DNA of 64,000 nucleotides from Bordetella sp. BOR01. Its GTDB lineage: Bacteria; Pseudomonadota; Gammaproteobacteria; Burkholderiales; Burkholderiaceae_B. Position numbers and translations under genes: made by a program. Where the stretch lies: the NCBI RefSeq assembly GCF_019218885.1, contig NZ_JAHUWT010000005.1:124001-188000 (forward strand), in the 5' to 3' direction. Below are positions 33,689 through 42,273 of the stretch, in pieces (position 1 is the stretch's first letter; every line of letters begins with the position of its first letter). The notes beneath the pieces are model-generated. The model was not told where the DNA came from. It searched no databases and saw only the letters and a program-made list of their open reading frames with translations.

Positions 33689-35299
33689 TCAGGCAGAGAC
33701 ATAAGCATCGAGCCGGTCTCTTTCCAGCTTCTCGGGGCTGCGCCGTCCGGGCAGGCCGTATCCGCCGCCGCCTGGGGTCTTCAGTTCGACCACGCCGTTC
33801 GGGCCGATCACTTGCTGGACTTTCGGATTGCAGGTTGCGCCGTCCACCAGCACCTGGCCGGGAGCACCGTCGCCGCCGCCGGCCAAGCCCGCCGGCGCGG
33901 CCTCGGGACGGGTGCGTTCCGCCATGAAACTGACCACCATCGGGAAACCCGAGGCGTTCTCGAACTTGATTTCCTGCCCCGTGCCGCCACGGAACTGCCC
34001 GTCGCCGCCGCCGTCCTGGCGCAGGCGGCGGTGATGAACCCGCACGGGCAGAAGTTGTTCGATCATCTCTACCGGCGTCGACGAGATATTGCTGGGCCAG
34101 GACAGCACATTGATGCCGTCGCGGTGCGCCGAGGCGCCGTAGCCTCCATTCATGAAGAACATGCTGGCGTACGGGCTGCCGTCGTCGCGCTGACCGGCCA
34201 CATTGGCGCACCATAGCGGCGAACCCACCGTGGCGATGACCTTGTCGGGCATTGCCTCGGCTAATGCGCGCACCACCATCATGGGCAGCATGTGGCCGAC
34301 CAGGGCGCGGGCCCCGCCGGCCGCGGGCGGTAGCGCGTTCAAGATCGAGCCGGGCGGCGCCGTTACTTCGATGGGCGTGATCACGCCTTCGTTGCCGGCG
34401 ACATCGGGCAACAGCACCGTGCGCACGCCATAGCAGGTGTACGCCTTGGTATACGCCATGCACACATTGATGGAAGCGGCCACCTGGGGATCGCTGCCGC
34501 CGTAGTCGACCAGAATGGATCCATCCTTGACCGTCATGGCCATCTCCAGCCGTATGGGGTCGCCCACGCCGTCGGTGATGGCGCTTTGCCTGTAGACACC
34601 TTCCGGGATCTTGCAGATCGCATCGCGCATCGCAGCCTCGGAGCGGCTCTGGATCTCGTGTGCAAGTTCTTCGAGGGATTCCAGCCCGTACTCCTGCATT
34701 TGGGCCAGGACCCGCTGTTCGATGCGTTGCAGCGCGGTGAACTGCGCATAGAGATCGCCCATGACCTGGTCCGGAACCCTGACGTTCTTGCGCAGTATCT
34801 GTTCGAACACCTTGTCGATGACGCCGCCGCGCATGACTTTCATGATGGGTATCTGCAGCCCTTCTTCGAAGACCGACCGGGCGTCCGCCGAACGGATGCG
34901 GCCGCCTATGTCCGGGGCATGCGCCACAGACCCGGCCCAGCCGATGATGCGGCCATCCAGGAAGATGGGCTTGGCAACCGTGATGTCCGGCAGGTGGCCC
35001 GTGCCTTGCCAGATATCGTTCGTGATCAACACATCGTCGGGTTGCAGGTCATCTGCGAATTCGGCGATGAAGTGCCTGATCGTCAAGGGCACGGTGTTCA
35101 GGAACGACGGAATGCTGTGCGTGGCCTGGGCCAGCGAGTGTCCGCTGGCATCGGCCAGCACGCAGGCGAAGTCGTTGGATTCCCGGACGTTCGTCGAGAA
35201 CGATGTTCTGACCATGGCAACCGCGGCTTCGTCGACGATGGAAATCAGACGCGCCCATAGAAGCTCCAGCGTGATGGCATCCAGTCGGGTTCTTTGCAT
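33689..35299 (-). CDS. hyuB: Hydantoinase/oxoprolinase family protein, subunit B
   Basis: 536-residue HyuB subunit. Its start LDAITLELLWARLISIVDEA is the family hallmark, followed by VRTSFSTNVRESNDFACVL, ATHSIPSFLNTVP, DVLITNDIWQGTGHLPD and, near the C-terminus, FRGGTGQEIKFEN and a glycine-rich ELKTPGGGGYG. It is the first gene of the leftward operon, 184 nt from the divergent LysR gene. HyuA and HyuB act as one enzyme; loss of either would abolish activity. Confidence 0.9.
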   Translation of the reverse strand: MQRTRLDAITLELLWARLISIVDEAAVAMVRTSFSTNVRESNDFACVLADASGHSLAQATHSIPSFLNTVPLTIRHFIAEFADDLQPDDVLITNDIWQGTGHLPDITVAKPIFLDGRIIGWAGSVAHAPDIGGRIRSADARSVFEEGLQIPIMKVMRGGVIDKVFEQILRKNVRVPDQVMGDLYAQFTALQRIEQRVLAQMQEYGLESLEELAHEIQSRSEAAMRDAICKIPEGVYRQSAITDGVGDPIRLEMAMTVKDGSILVDYGGSDPQVAASINVCMAYTKAYTCYGVRTVLLPDVAGNEGVITPIEVTAPPGSILNALPPAAGGARALVGHMLPMMVVRALAEAMPDKVIATVGSPLWCANVAGQRDDGSPYASMFFMNGGYGASAHRDGINVLSWPSNISSTPVEMIEQLLPVRVHHRRLRQDGGGDGQFRGGTGQEIKFENASGFPMVVSFMAERTRPEAAPAGLAGGGDGAPGQVLVDGATCNPKVQQVIGPNGVVELKTPGGGGYGLPGRRSPEKLERDRLDAYVSA

Positions 35300-35483
35300 G
35301 TTTCATCCAGTTCGTTATGGGGCCGACACACCAACGGTGAAGGCATGGTTAATTCTGCATCCGTAAAGCATGGCAAGCCAATGTTTTGATTGACGCACCC
35401 TATTCCAAATCGATATGCTTCATGCGCCCCTTTCGATGCCTGGGCAGCATCGGCATAGCGCGCGGTAAGCATCGGAGACACGC

Positions 35484-36449
35484 ATGTCGCCTGACACGGG
35501 TAAAGCCCTGCACCAAACGCCACTGGCGCTGAATCACCGCTACATCGAGGCGTTCCGTGCGGTGATGATTCGCGGCACGGCTACCGAAGCGGCCGCGATG
35601 CTCCACACGACACAGCCGGTCATCAGCAAGCTGATCGCCCGCTTCCAGCAGGTCAGCGGCATTCGGCTTTTCGAACTGCGCAAAAGCCGCCTGGTGCCGA
35701 CACCCGAGGCACATATCCTGTTCAGCACCATCGAACGCAGCTACATCGGCCTTGAACAAATCGGCCAGACCCTGGCCGAGCTGCGCGGGCTGCATTCGGG
35801 ACGCGTGCAGATCGGCTGTCTTCCGTCCATGGGCATGGGCCTGCTGCCCCAGATCGTCCGAACCTTCCTGGACGACCACCCCAGCATCCAGGTCGCAATC
35901 GAGACCGTAGATTCGAACCTGGTGCGCAACAGCGTCGCATCGGGGCGCTTGGATATCGGCATCACCATGCGGCAAGTCGATACCGCCGGCACGCATGTCG
36001 AGCCGCTGGTGCGGGCCAGGGCGGTCTGTGTGATGTCCGCCGATCATCGGCTTGCCACCAGGAAATCCATCAGCGCGAAAGATCTCGACGGCCTGGCGTA
36101 CATTGCGGTTTCGCGCAACGACAGCATGCGGGCGGTGCTCGACCAGGCGTTCACCAAGCAGAAATCCACACCTATCGTGGTCGCCGAGACCACCTACGCC
36201 ATTACGACCTGCATGCTTGCGCTGCAAGGCGTGGGGGTCGGCATCGTCAGCCCGCTGGTTGTCCCGCCACTGCACAAGGCGGGCTTGGTGGCCATACCCT
36301 TCTTGCCCGAGGTGCCCATCGAACTGGTGCTGCTGACACCGCTCGATCATCCCTTGTCGCAGGTTGCCCAGGCATTTGTCGCGCGGCTGAAGCTTGCCTG
36401 CGAGCAGTTTTCTCAATGCGGTCTCCCGGAGCATCGCCTCGTGTCGTAG
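35484..36449 (+). CDS. LysR-family transcriptional regulator
   Basis: 321-residue LysR regulator whose helix-turn-helix starts after a short N-terminal tail (NHRYIEAFRAVMIRGTATEA, then LHTTQPVISKLIARFQ), with the effector domain from about residue 95 (GRVQIGCLPSMGMGLLPQIV). The sequence resembles the NocR/OccR/ArgP-like group that often responds to amino-acid derivatives. GGAGA precedes ATG 35484. Its gene is divergent from hyuB and converges on Bug gene 5, so it probably activates the five-gene operon. Confidence 0.88.
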   Translation: MSPDTGKALHQTPLALNHRYIEAFRAVMIRGTATEAAAMLHTTQPVISKLIARFQQVSGIRLFELRKSRLVPTPEAHILFSTIERSYIGLEQIGQTLAELRGLHSGRVQIGCLPSMGMGLLPQIVRTFLDDHPSIQVAIETVDSNLVRNSVASGRLDIGITMRQVDTAGTHVEPLVRARAVCVMSADHRLATRKSISAKDLDGLAYIAVSRNDSMRAVLDQAFTKQKSTPIVVAETTYAITTCMLALQGVGVGIVSPLVVPPLHKAGLVAIPFLPEVPIELVLLTPLDHPLSQVAQAFVARLKLACEQFSQCGLPEHRLVS

Positions 36450-36460
36450 CTCTCGAGGCA

Positions 36461-37417
36461 CTACATGCCCAGGTGCGCGCTGTGAATAAGCTTGGTGTAT
36501 TTCTGGGCTTCGCGCTTGACGAAAGCATTGCTGGTTTCGGCCGTGCCGCCCACGGGGGTGACGCCCAGTTCGGCCCAACGGGATGCCAGGGCGGAAGAAT
36601 GGACAATACGGTCGATATCGGCGCTGATCTTGCGCCGCAAACCGGGGTCCATGCCCGTGGGCGCGGCAATGGTGTACCAGCCTTGGAACTCGTAGTCGGG
36701 CAAGCCTTGCTCGGCCACGGTCGGGATGTCCGGCAGGCTCGAGGCACGCAGGTGTCCCGTCACTCCCAGCGCCTTGACTCGCTTGCTCTTCACAAGCGCC
36801 GTGGCGGTCGGCAGATTCTCGAACATGGCTTGAATCTGTTCACCCATGAGATCGGTGCTGGCGGCCGAGCTTCCCCGATAGGGAATGTGCGTGAGCTTCA
36901 CTTTTGCATCGGCCATGAACAGCTCGCCGGCCAGGTGGGTAGCCGACCCGGGGCCTGCCGACCCGAAATTGATGACCCCGGGTTCCGATTTCGCCAGCTT
37001 GATGAAGTCTTGCACGCTGCTGGCCTGCACTGACGGATTGACCAACAGTACGCTGGGGAAAGTGCCGATGATGCTCAGCGTGTCGAGGTCGGTGCTCGGG
37101 TCATACTTGAGGTCCGGGTAGATGGCAAACGCCGCCTGTACGGGCTGCAAGCCCACCAGCAGCGTATAGCCGTCCGGACTTGTCTTGGCCACTGCTTCGC
37201 TGCCTATATGGCCGCTGGCACCGGGTTTGTTCTCTACGACCACGGGCTGCCCGTAAAGCTCTGAAAGCTGCTGGGCCAGCACCCTTCCCAGCATGTCGGC
37301 CGAACCGCCGGCGGCCACCGGAACGACCAGGCGGATGGGCTTGGTCGGGAAATTTCCTGCGTGGGCCAGCACCGGACCGAGCAAGCAGGCGGCAAAGCAG
37401 ACAAGCATTTTTCTCAC
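36461..37417 (-). CDS. Bug/TctC-family periplasmic substrate-binding protein (5)
   Basis: 318-residue Bug receptor with signal peptide (MLVCFAACLLGPVLAHA) and signatures LVVPVAAGGSADMLGR, VENKPGASGHIGS, SPDGYTLLVG and HIPYRGSSAASTDLMGEQI. GTG 37417 is preferred as start because AAGGGGA lies six bases upstream; the next ATG (37408) would be spaced too far. It lies next to the LysR gene, outside the hyu operon but on the same strand, and could deliver the hyu substrate to a separately encoded permease. Confidence 0.88.
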   Translation of the reverse strand: MRKMLVCFAACLLGPVLAHAGNFPTKPIRLVVPVAAGGSADMLGRVLAQQLSELYGQPVVVENKPGASGHIGSEAVAKTSPDGYTLLVGLQPVQAAFAIYPDLKYDPSTDLDTLSIIGTFPSVLLVNPSVQASSVQDFIKLAKSEPGVINFGSAGPGSATHLAGELFMADAKVKLTHIPYRGSSAASTDLMGEQIQAMFENLPTATALVKSKRVKALGVTGHLRASSLPDIPTVAEQGLPDYEFQGWYTIAAPTGMDPGLRRKISADIDRIVHSSALASRWAELGVTPVGGTAETSNAFVKREAQKYTKLIHSAHLGM

Positions 37418-37729
37418 GGTATTCCCCTTATCTGGATATTGTCTAGAAGACGTGCGGCACAAGACTCATCTCGTTGCCCCGTTCGTCCCGGCATTGCAAT
37501 GGCCGGACTTGCGGTTGGATGAGCAGATGTCGTTCACAGATTTTGTGTCATGGCCCGGGCACGGTCCAATTCATGTTTCGCCGCACGGTATTCCCCAACG
37601 ACATGCACCGACATGCGATGCGATGCACCATCGGGGGGCGGGGAGTGCGCGATGCCTTGGGTCCGGTGCGGGCTTAAGAATCCCGTGCCCGCACCGTTAA
37701 TGGGCGGTCAACCTCGCCTAAGCAAAACC
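37418..37729. other. Intergenic region with a hairpin, no supported gene
   Basis: About 310 nt between Bug gene 5 and the FlxA-like gene. The clearest element is a 10-bp stem (CGGTGCGGGC at 37664-37673 and its complement at 37687-37696) with a 13-nt loop, 33 nt upstream of the FlxA-like start. No T-run follows, so it may affect transcript stability or attenuation. Open frames crossing the region have no signatures. Confidence 0.5.
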
Positions 37730-38080
37730 ATGTCGATTTCAGCGATATCCAGCCCCGTTGCTTCCATCCATTTGAATCCGGACGACGACAATCCTGGCGG
37801 CTCCGGGCTGGCGCGGATCGGCAAACCGGCCAGTGCAGCGGGCGCCGCGGCGCCACAGGACAAGTCCGTCGACCCGGTGGCAGAGGTCATCAAGCAGTTG
37901 CAGGAACGCCTGCGCCAGGTGATGCTGCAGATCCGGCGCCTGCAGGCCAGCAAGATTCCCGAAGAGCAGAAACTGCCGCAATTGCGCGCTTTGAACAGCC
38001 AGGCGGTGCAACTGCAGCAGCAGATCACCGCGGCGCAGGAAGAGGCGATGCGCGCAGCCCGTGGCGGGATCACCGCCTGA
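37730..38080 (+). CDS. FlxA-like coiled-coil small protein
   Basis: 116-residue soluble protein. Residues about 50-110 form a coiled coil (VAEVIKQLQERLRQVMLQIR, then LPQLRALNSQAVQLQQQIT) preceded by a disordered Pro/Gly/Asp segment and a short Ala/Ser-rich start. Length and layout fit the FlxA-like family (PF14282), whose function is poorly known. The start codon lacks a good Shine-Dalgarno (AAGCAAAACC upstream). No partner gene is adjacent. Confidence 0.65.
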   Translation: MSISAISSPVASIHLNPDDDNPGGSGLARIGKPASAAGAAAPQDKSVDPVAEVIKQLQERLRQVMLQIRRLQASKIPEEQKLPQLRALNSQAVQLQQQITAAQEEAMRAARGGITA

Positions 38081-38198
38081 CCCGCACGGCGTGCCTGGCC
38101 TGCCGGGCGGGTACTTGAAAACAGGCAAAAAATCCCTGTGATACGATCCCGCCCTGTAACGGCAGCCAGCGCAATGGCGTAGCCCTGGCACAGCCATG

Positions 38199-38231
38199 AC
38201 GGCCCCTCGATCGAGGGGCCGTTGGCATTTT
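38199..38231 (+). terminator. Intrinsic terminator, perfect palindromic stem
   Basis: A 24-nt perfect palindrome (38199-38222, ACGGCCCCTCGA and its complement) flanked by GCCA/TGGC and followed by ATTTTG. It ends the FlxA-like transcript about 120 nt after its stop, or a separate short RNA beginning around 38150. Confidence 0.65.
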
Positions 38232-38365
38232 GCGCCGCCACTTTTATCGATTTTTCACGCGACGGAGCTTTTCCCTTGCCTGTGTTTTCGCTTTTTCCGG
38301 CTGTCCGGATCGACCCGGCCGCCATTTTCGACGACCCCTGATTGACTTCCTGACAGGAGATAGCC

Positions 38366-39037
38366 GTGTCTACGCTGACGCTGGGCGCGTTCCCCGGGTG
38401 GTTTGCCCGCATCATGGAATTGCGCATCGACGTTGACCCCGGTTCATGGAAACTGGATAACGAACTGGATTCGCTTTACCGCCGCATCACCCATCCCGGT
38501 GACCGCCTGCACGACATGCCCGAGGTCGAAACCGAAATTCCCGGGCTGGTGCTGCGCTACCGCGAGGCGGACGGAGAGTTCTACGTGTATGTGGTGGACA
38601 AGGTGCGCGGCAGGCTGGCCGGCTACACCGTTTTCAACCGCCTGGTCGAGCTCGGGCGGCGTGCCGATCCGCTGCTGCGCGCACCGCATTCCAAGTATGA
38701 TCCGGCTTACCAGCGCCGCGGCATCGCTGCCGCTGTCTACCGCTGGGCCCTGAATGCGGGGCAGTGCCTGATCACCGGGGCCCGCCAATCGGTTGCGGCA
38801 CGCGCGTTGTGGCAGTCGTTGGCCAGGCAATACGAATCCGGCTATGTCGAGATACGGCGCAAAGCCATGACGAGCCTGGGGCCGCAGGTGCCCGATCCCG
38901 TGCTGCACGACTTGCATACGCGCATGGTGCTGTTGGGGCGGGGCTGGACCTGGCCGACCCTGGCGCAGGCAAGCGGTATGCGCGAGCACGCCTGTCGTGG
39001 CAACCGCCACGCTTTTGAAACGAGAGCATTGCGATGA
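38366..39037 (+). CDS. GNAT-like N-acetyltransferase domain protein
   Basis: 223-residue protein that looks like a GNAT acyltransferase: strands EIPGLVLRYREADGEFYVYV and RLAGYTVFNRLVEL lead to the acetyl-CoA loop YDPAYQRRGIAAAVYRWAL, with the usual R-R-G-I/x-G/A pattern. The C-terminal part (about 150-223) is not typical. The start is GTG with AGGAG upstream. The stop overlaps the start of the cupredoxin gene (ATGA), so the two are translationally coupled. The substrate is unknown. Confidence 0.65.
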   Translation: MSTLTLGAFPGWFARIMELRIDVDPGSWKLDNELDSLYRRITHPGDRLHDMPEVETEIPGLVLRYREADGEFYVYVVDKVRGRLAGYTVFNRLVELGRRADPLLRAPHSKYDPAYQRRGIAAAVYRWALNAGQCLITGARQSVAARALWQSLARQYESGYVEIRRKAMTSLGPQVPDPVLHDLHTRMVLLGRGWTWPTLAQASGMREHACRGNRHAFETRALR

Positions 39038-39522
39038 ACAAAAGACTGATTCTGGTACAGGCCGCTGCCGCGGCCAGCGCCCTGATGGTTGCCCTGGGCG
39101 CGTCGGCCTCGGGAACCCATGCTGGCGGCCATGGCGACAGCCATGGCGCGGCCACGATAGGCAAGCCCGGTGTCGCGGCGAACGTGTCGCGAACCATCGA
39201 CGTCGACATGACCGATGCGATGCGTTTCACGCCGGATCGCATCGAAGTCAAGGCGGGCGAGACCATCCGCTTCAACGTGATCAATTCGGGCCGGATCCGG
39301 CACGAGATGGTGCTGGGCACGGAACAAGACCTGGGCGACCACTACCAGATGATGCTCGATGATCCCGGCATGCGGCACGACGAGCCGAACTCGATCTCGC
39401 TGGCGGCTGGCCAGGCAGGCGACATGGTGTGGCACTTCGATAAGGCAGGGCAGGTACGCTTCGCCTGCCTGGAGCCGGGCCACTATCCGGCAGGGATGAA
39501 AGGGGTGGTCTTGATCAAATGA
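39034..39522 (+). CDS. Periplasmic cupredoxin
   Basis: 162-residue type I copper protein with a signal peptide (MNKRLILVQAAAAASALMVA, cleaved near ASA) and a His/Gly-rich linker (THAGGHGDSHG) that could bind metal. The cupredoxin barrel has the ligand set H90 (IRHEM), C145, H150 and M155 in FACLEPGHYPAGMKG, all conserved. It could carry electrons or buffer copper in the periplasm. It is coupled to the GNAT-like gene upstream. No copper efflux gene is adjacent. Confidence 0.88.
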   Translation: MNKRLILVQAAAAASALMVALGASASGTHAGGHGDSHGAATIGKPGVAANVSRTIDVDMTDAMRFTPDRIEVKAGETIRFNVINSGRIRHEMVLGTEQDLGDHYQMMLDDPGMRHDEPNSISLAAGQAGDMVWHFDKAGQVRFACLEPGHYPAGMKGVVLIK

Positions 39523-39597
39523 TGGGCAGGTTCGTTACAAAACTTATCGGGCTTGTGACGGAATGCAGGGTATGCTGGCCCCAGAGAGGGCCTTCGA

Positions 39598-39870
39598 GTG
39601 CATCAGAACAATTTGATCTACAAGGGGTATCGGCTGACGGCCAAAGTCGCGCGGGGCAACCCCGACACCATGGCAAACACGCCGAGCTCCCCCGTCTTTA
39701 CTGCATCGGTGTTTGTAGTGCAGGCTGATTCCGTACAGGAACATGGCGACGAATACGTGGTGCCCAGCTTTGCCAACGGCGATTTCGTGTACAGCCCGCG
39801 CGAGGCCGTGCACGAGGCGATCAGCCATGGCTGCGCGATTGTCGACGCGTTGACCGGAGTCGTCAGCTAG
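39598..39870 (+). CDS. Hypothetical small protein
   Basis: 90-residue cytoplasmic protein starting with GTG (MHQNNLIYKGYRLTAKVARG) and ending AISHGCAIVDALTGVVS. No signal peptide or membrane segment. AGAGAGG upstream supports the start. I do not recognise the family; the sequence YKGYRLTAKVAR resembles small betaproteobacterial proteins of unknown function. It lies 75 nt after the cupredoxin gene and converges on the DUF1828-like gene. Confidence 0.65.
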   Translation: MHQNNLIYKGYRLTAKVARGNPDTMANTPSSPVFTASVFVVQADSVQEHGDEYVVPSFANGDFVYSPREAVHEAISHGCAIVDALTGVVS

Positions 39871-39890
39871 GCAGGGACCATGCAATAGAA

Positions 39891-39922
39891 CAGGTGTCCG
39901 GCACGCAAGCGCCCGACACCTG
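39891..39922. terminator. Hairpin between convergent genes
   Basis: 8-bp stem CAGGTGTC / GACACCTG with a GC-rich loop; on the minus strand it is followed by TTCTATTG. It probably ends the leftward DUF1828-like cassette and the rightward small gene. Confidence 0.5.
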
Positions 39923-39957
39923 CCCGTGTCAGCGGCGCCCGCATGGGCCCCCGCCGG

Positions 39958-40719
39958 TCAGTCGGCGAAGATCTCCGCCCAGCTGCGAGCCTTGCCCAGC
40001 GGGCGTACCGTGGCCGATTGCTCCAGAATGGACACCGCTTTGTTGAATTCCTCGGCCGATGCGCCGTCTTCCAGGATGACCAGGCGGCTGTTGGCCGAAT
40101 CGGCCATTTTCACGTCGGCCATCTTGCCGTGGGTCTGGTAGACCTGCGTCCAATCCATTCTCTTGCCGGCTTTCAGCGCAATCGGTTCGATGTAGGTCAG
40201 CGCCGCGCTCGTGGCGCCGCGCACGGCATAGGCGAAATCTGCCCGGTGGCCGCTGCTGCCTTGCGCCTTGGCGCCCAGGACCAGGCGGTCGCCCACCGCT
40301 TCGGCCAGGGTGCGGCCTACCTCGGCGCGAAAGCGCAAGCGGCTGAATTTGGGCATCCATTGCCCGCACTGGAAGCTGAGCGCCGTGGTGAGCTTGACAG
40401 CTTCCCACAGGGCATCCTGCAATTGCCCGGCGGGGCCGCTGGCGACGATGGCGCCGGTCTTGTCGAAACGCGCCAGGCCGAGCCCCGGAGCCTGGTTCAG
40501 TTGCTCTAAACGCTTGGCGTTCAGGTCGACTCCGTAGGCGGCGGCATGCATGGCGGCTTCGCCCGCGTCGGTCAGGTAGAACGAGTGATCGTCGGGCTGG
40601 GCGATGAAAAATGCCGCGTGCTGGCCATCCAGCCCCATGGCGACCGGGGTCACGGCGCGCACGGCGCGTTCGCCGGCCGGCAGGACGGTCCATCCGGCAG
40701 CTTGCAGGAATGCGGTCAT
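39958..40719 (-). CDS. DUF1828-like protein
   Basis: 253-residue protein whose N-terminal half fits DUF1828 (PF08861): PVAMGLDGQHAAFFIAQPDD, then FYLTDAGEAAMHAAAYGVDL, then GAIVASGPAGQLQDALWEAV. The C-terminal half contains FAYAVRGATSAALTYIEPIA and SRLVILEDGASAEEFNKAV, which resembles the DUF1829 segment that often accompanies it. No catalytic motif is apparent. Its start overlaps the stop of the preceding gene by 4 nt (ATGA), forming a two-gene cassette of unknown role. Confidence 0.7.
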   Translation of the reverse strand: MTAFLQAAGWTVLPAGERAVRAVTPVAMGLDGQHAAFFIAQPDDHSFYLTDAGEAAMHAAAYGVDLNAKRLEQLNQAPGLGLARFDKTGAIVASGPAGQLQDALWEAVKLTTALSFQCGQWMPKFSRLRFRAEVGRTLAEAVGDRLVLGAKAQGSSGHRADFAYAVRGATSAALTYIEPIALKAGKRMDWTQVYQTHGKMADVKMADSANSRLVILEDGASAEEFNKAVSILEQSATVRPLGKARSWAEIFAD

Positions 40720-41252
40720 AGCAGCAATTCGATCTGGCGGCCCTTCAGGGGGTGGGCGAATCCCCCCGCCAGGACCAGGTTGGCCTGCCGCAGGAAATAA
40801 GGGATCAGGGCGGCAATGTCTTGCAACGGCGGTACCACGGGCTCGGCATAGCCCTCGCCGTCGTCATGCCACACGTGCCGGTGCGTGCGTTCGGCAAGCA
40901 CGCCCCGATAGTGCGGCCGGCCGCGGCCGACCAGGCTGGTGTGGAAGGTATCGCCGGTATCCACGCCCACGACGCGGTGCGGGCCTACGAACAGGCTGGC
41001 CGAACAGGTTTCGGCCATGGCGATGACGGCCTGGCCATGCACGGCCGTGCGGGCGGGCCGGTAAATGGCGCGAAAGATGATGTCGTCGCGGGCTTCGCCG
41101 CGCAGCCGGCAGGCCGAACAGAATTCCAGCCACTGGGCGTGGCCGGCGGCGGGGCGGGGCGCCCAGGCAACCGGCTTCACGGTTTCTTTGGGCTCGGCCA
41201 GGATGTCGCGCACTTCGGCCGGGGTGATAAGGGGGGCTTGCGTATTGGCCAT
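40716..41252 (-). CDS. Hypothetical protein coupled to DUF1828-like gene
   Basis: 178-residue protein, not recognised. It has the segments WLEFCSACRLRGEARDDIIF, RTAVHGQAVIAMAETCSASL, GPHRVVGVDTGDTFH and HRHVWHDDGEGYAEPV, and ends FAHPLKGRQIELLL. Two cysteines in CSAC might bind metal. It is cytoplasmic, with no signal peptide. The ATGA overlap with the DUF1828-like gene implies a joint function. It is convergent with nothing and is separated from the metallopeptidase gene by a terminator. Confidence 0.7.
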   Translation of the reverse strand: MANTQAPLITPAEVRDILAEPKETVKPVAWAPRPAAGHAQWLEFCSACRLRGEARDDIIFRAIYRPARTAVHGQAVIAMAETCSASLFVGPHRVVGVDTGDTFHTSLVGRGRPHYRGVLAERTHRHVWHDDGEGYAEPVVPPLQDIAALIPYFLRQANLVLAGGFAHPLKGRQIELLL

Positions 41253-41350
41253 GGGCCGCTGTCTTGTCGTCTTGGTCTTGTCCGGGCGGGCCGGCCCTGG
41301 GGGGCCGGCGCGATGGCGGGCATCGCGAAGGGGCGTAATCTTACAAGAAT

Positions 41351-41372
41351 GCGGCGGCCCAGGGGCCGCCGC
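41351..41372 (-). terminator. Terminator of the zinc metallopeptidase gene
   Basis: 9-bp GC-rich stem (GCGGCGGCC and complement, loop CAGG) 6 nt after the metallopeptidase stop; on the minus strand it is followed by ATTCTTG. Confidence 0.6.
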
Positions 41373-41378
41373 GCGGTT

Positions 41379-42230
41379 TCAAAGCGTGTCGGTCGAGAAC
41401 GTATCGCACTGGCGCAGGTCGCCGCTGTCGAAGCCGCGCTTGAACCAGCGCACGCGTTGCGCCGACGAGCCGTGGGTAAAGGCATCGGGCACCACGTAGC
41501 CTTGGCTTTGCTTTTGCAGCGTGTCGTCGCCGATGGCGGTGGCTGCGTTCAGGCCTTCTTCGATGTCTCCGCTTTCCAGGATGTTGCGAGCCTGGTCGGC
41601 TTGCCGGGCCCATAGGCCGGCGAAGCAGTCGGCCTGCAATTCCGTGCGCACCGACAGGGCATTGGCCTGGCCCGGATTGCGCTGGCGCAGCTTGTCGACC
41701 TGGTCGGAGATGCCAAGCAGGTGCTGCACATGATGGCCGACCTCGTGCGCAATGACATAGGCCTGGGCGAAATCGCCCGGCGCGTTCAGGCGGCGTTCCA
41801 TTTCGTCGAAGAAGCTGAGGTCGATGTAGACCTTGCTGTCGGCCGGGCAGTAGAACGGCCCCATGGCGGCCTGGCCCGTGCCGCAGGCGGTGGGAGTGGC
41901 GCCGCGGAACAGCACCAGCCTGGGCGCGACGTACTCGCGATTGAGGTTCTGCTGGAAGATGGCACCCCAGGTGTCCTCGGTTTCGCCCAGCACCTGGGCC
42001 ACGAAGCGCGCCTGCGGATCGTTGGCCGGCGGCGGGCTGGCCTGCTGCTCGGTGGGGGCCGGCCCTTCTTCGGCCATTTGCAGCACGACCGACGGATCGA
42101 CGCCAAAATAGATGGCCACCAGCGCCAGCACGACCGTACCGATGCCGATCGAGCCGCGCCCGCCCAGGCGTGGGCCGCGTGAGCGGCGATCTTCGACATT
42201 CCGGCTTTCCCGCGAGTCACCCATGCGCAT
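41379..42230 (-). CDS. Neutral zinc metallopeptidase (YpfJ family)
   Basis: 283-residue membrane-anchored protein (PF04228). An N-terminal basic stretch RRSRGPRLGG is followed by one transmembrane helix (GIGTVVLALVAIYFGV), a linker, and the peptidase domain with the zinc motif HEVGH in AYVIAHEVGHHVQHLLG. Downstream, NALSVRTELQADCFAGLWA contains the third-ligand glutamate region. ATG 42230 is supported by AGGAG seven bases upstream. The role is poorly known; the domain faces the periplasm by topology. Confidence 0.87.
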   Translation of the reverse strand: MRMGDSRESRNVEDRRSRGPRLGGRGSIGIGTVVLALVAIYFGVDPSVVLQMAEEGPAPTEQQASPPPANDPQARFVAQVLGETEDTWGAIFQQNLNREYVAPRLVLFRGATPTACGTGQAAMGPFYCPADSKVYIDLSFFDEMERRLNAPGDFAQAYVIAHEVGHHVQHLLGISDQVDKLRQRNPGQANALSVRTELQADCFAGLWARQADQARNILESGDIEEGLNAATAIGDDTLQKQSQGYVVPDAFTHGSSAQRVRWFKRGFDSGDLRQCDTFSTDTL

Positions 42231-42273
42231 GTTGTTTCTCCTGAGCAAGCGCCAAGGATGCTAGGATAAACCC

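Noticed and set aside
38276-38341. 22-codon TTG-initiated open frame with CGGAG upstream before the GNAT-like gene
   Set aside because: Too short and rare start codon; no conservation evidence can be judged from the window.
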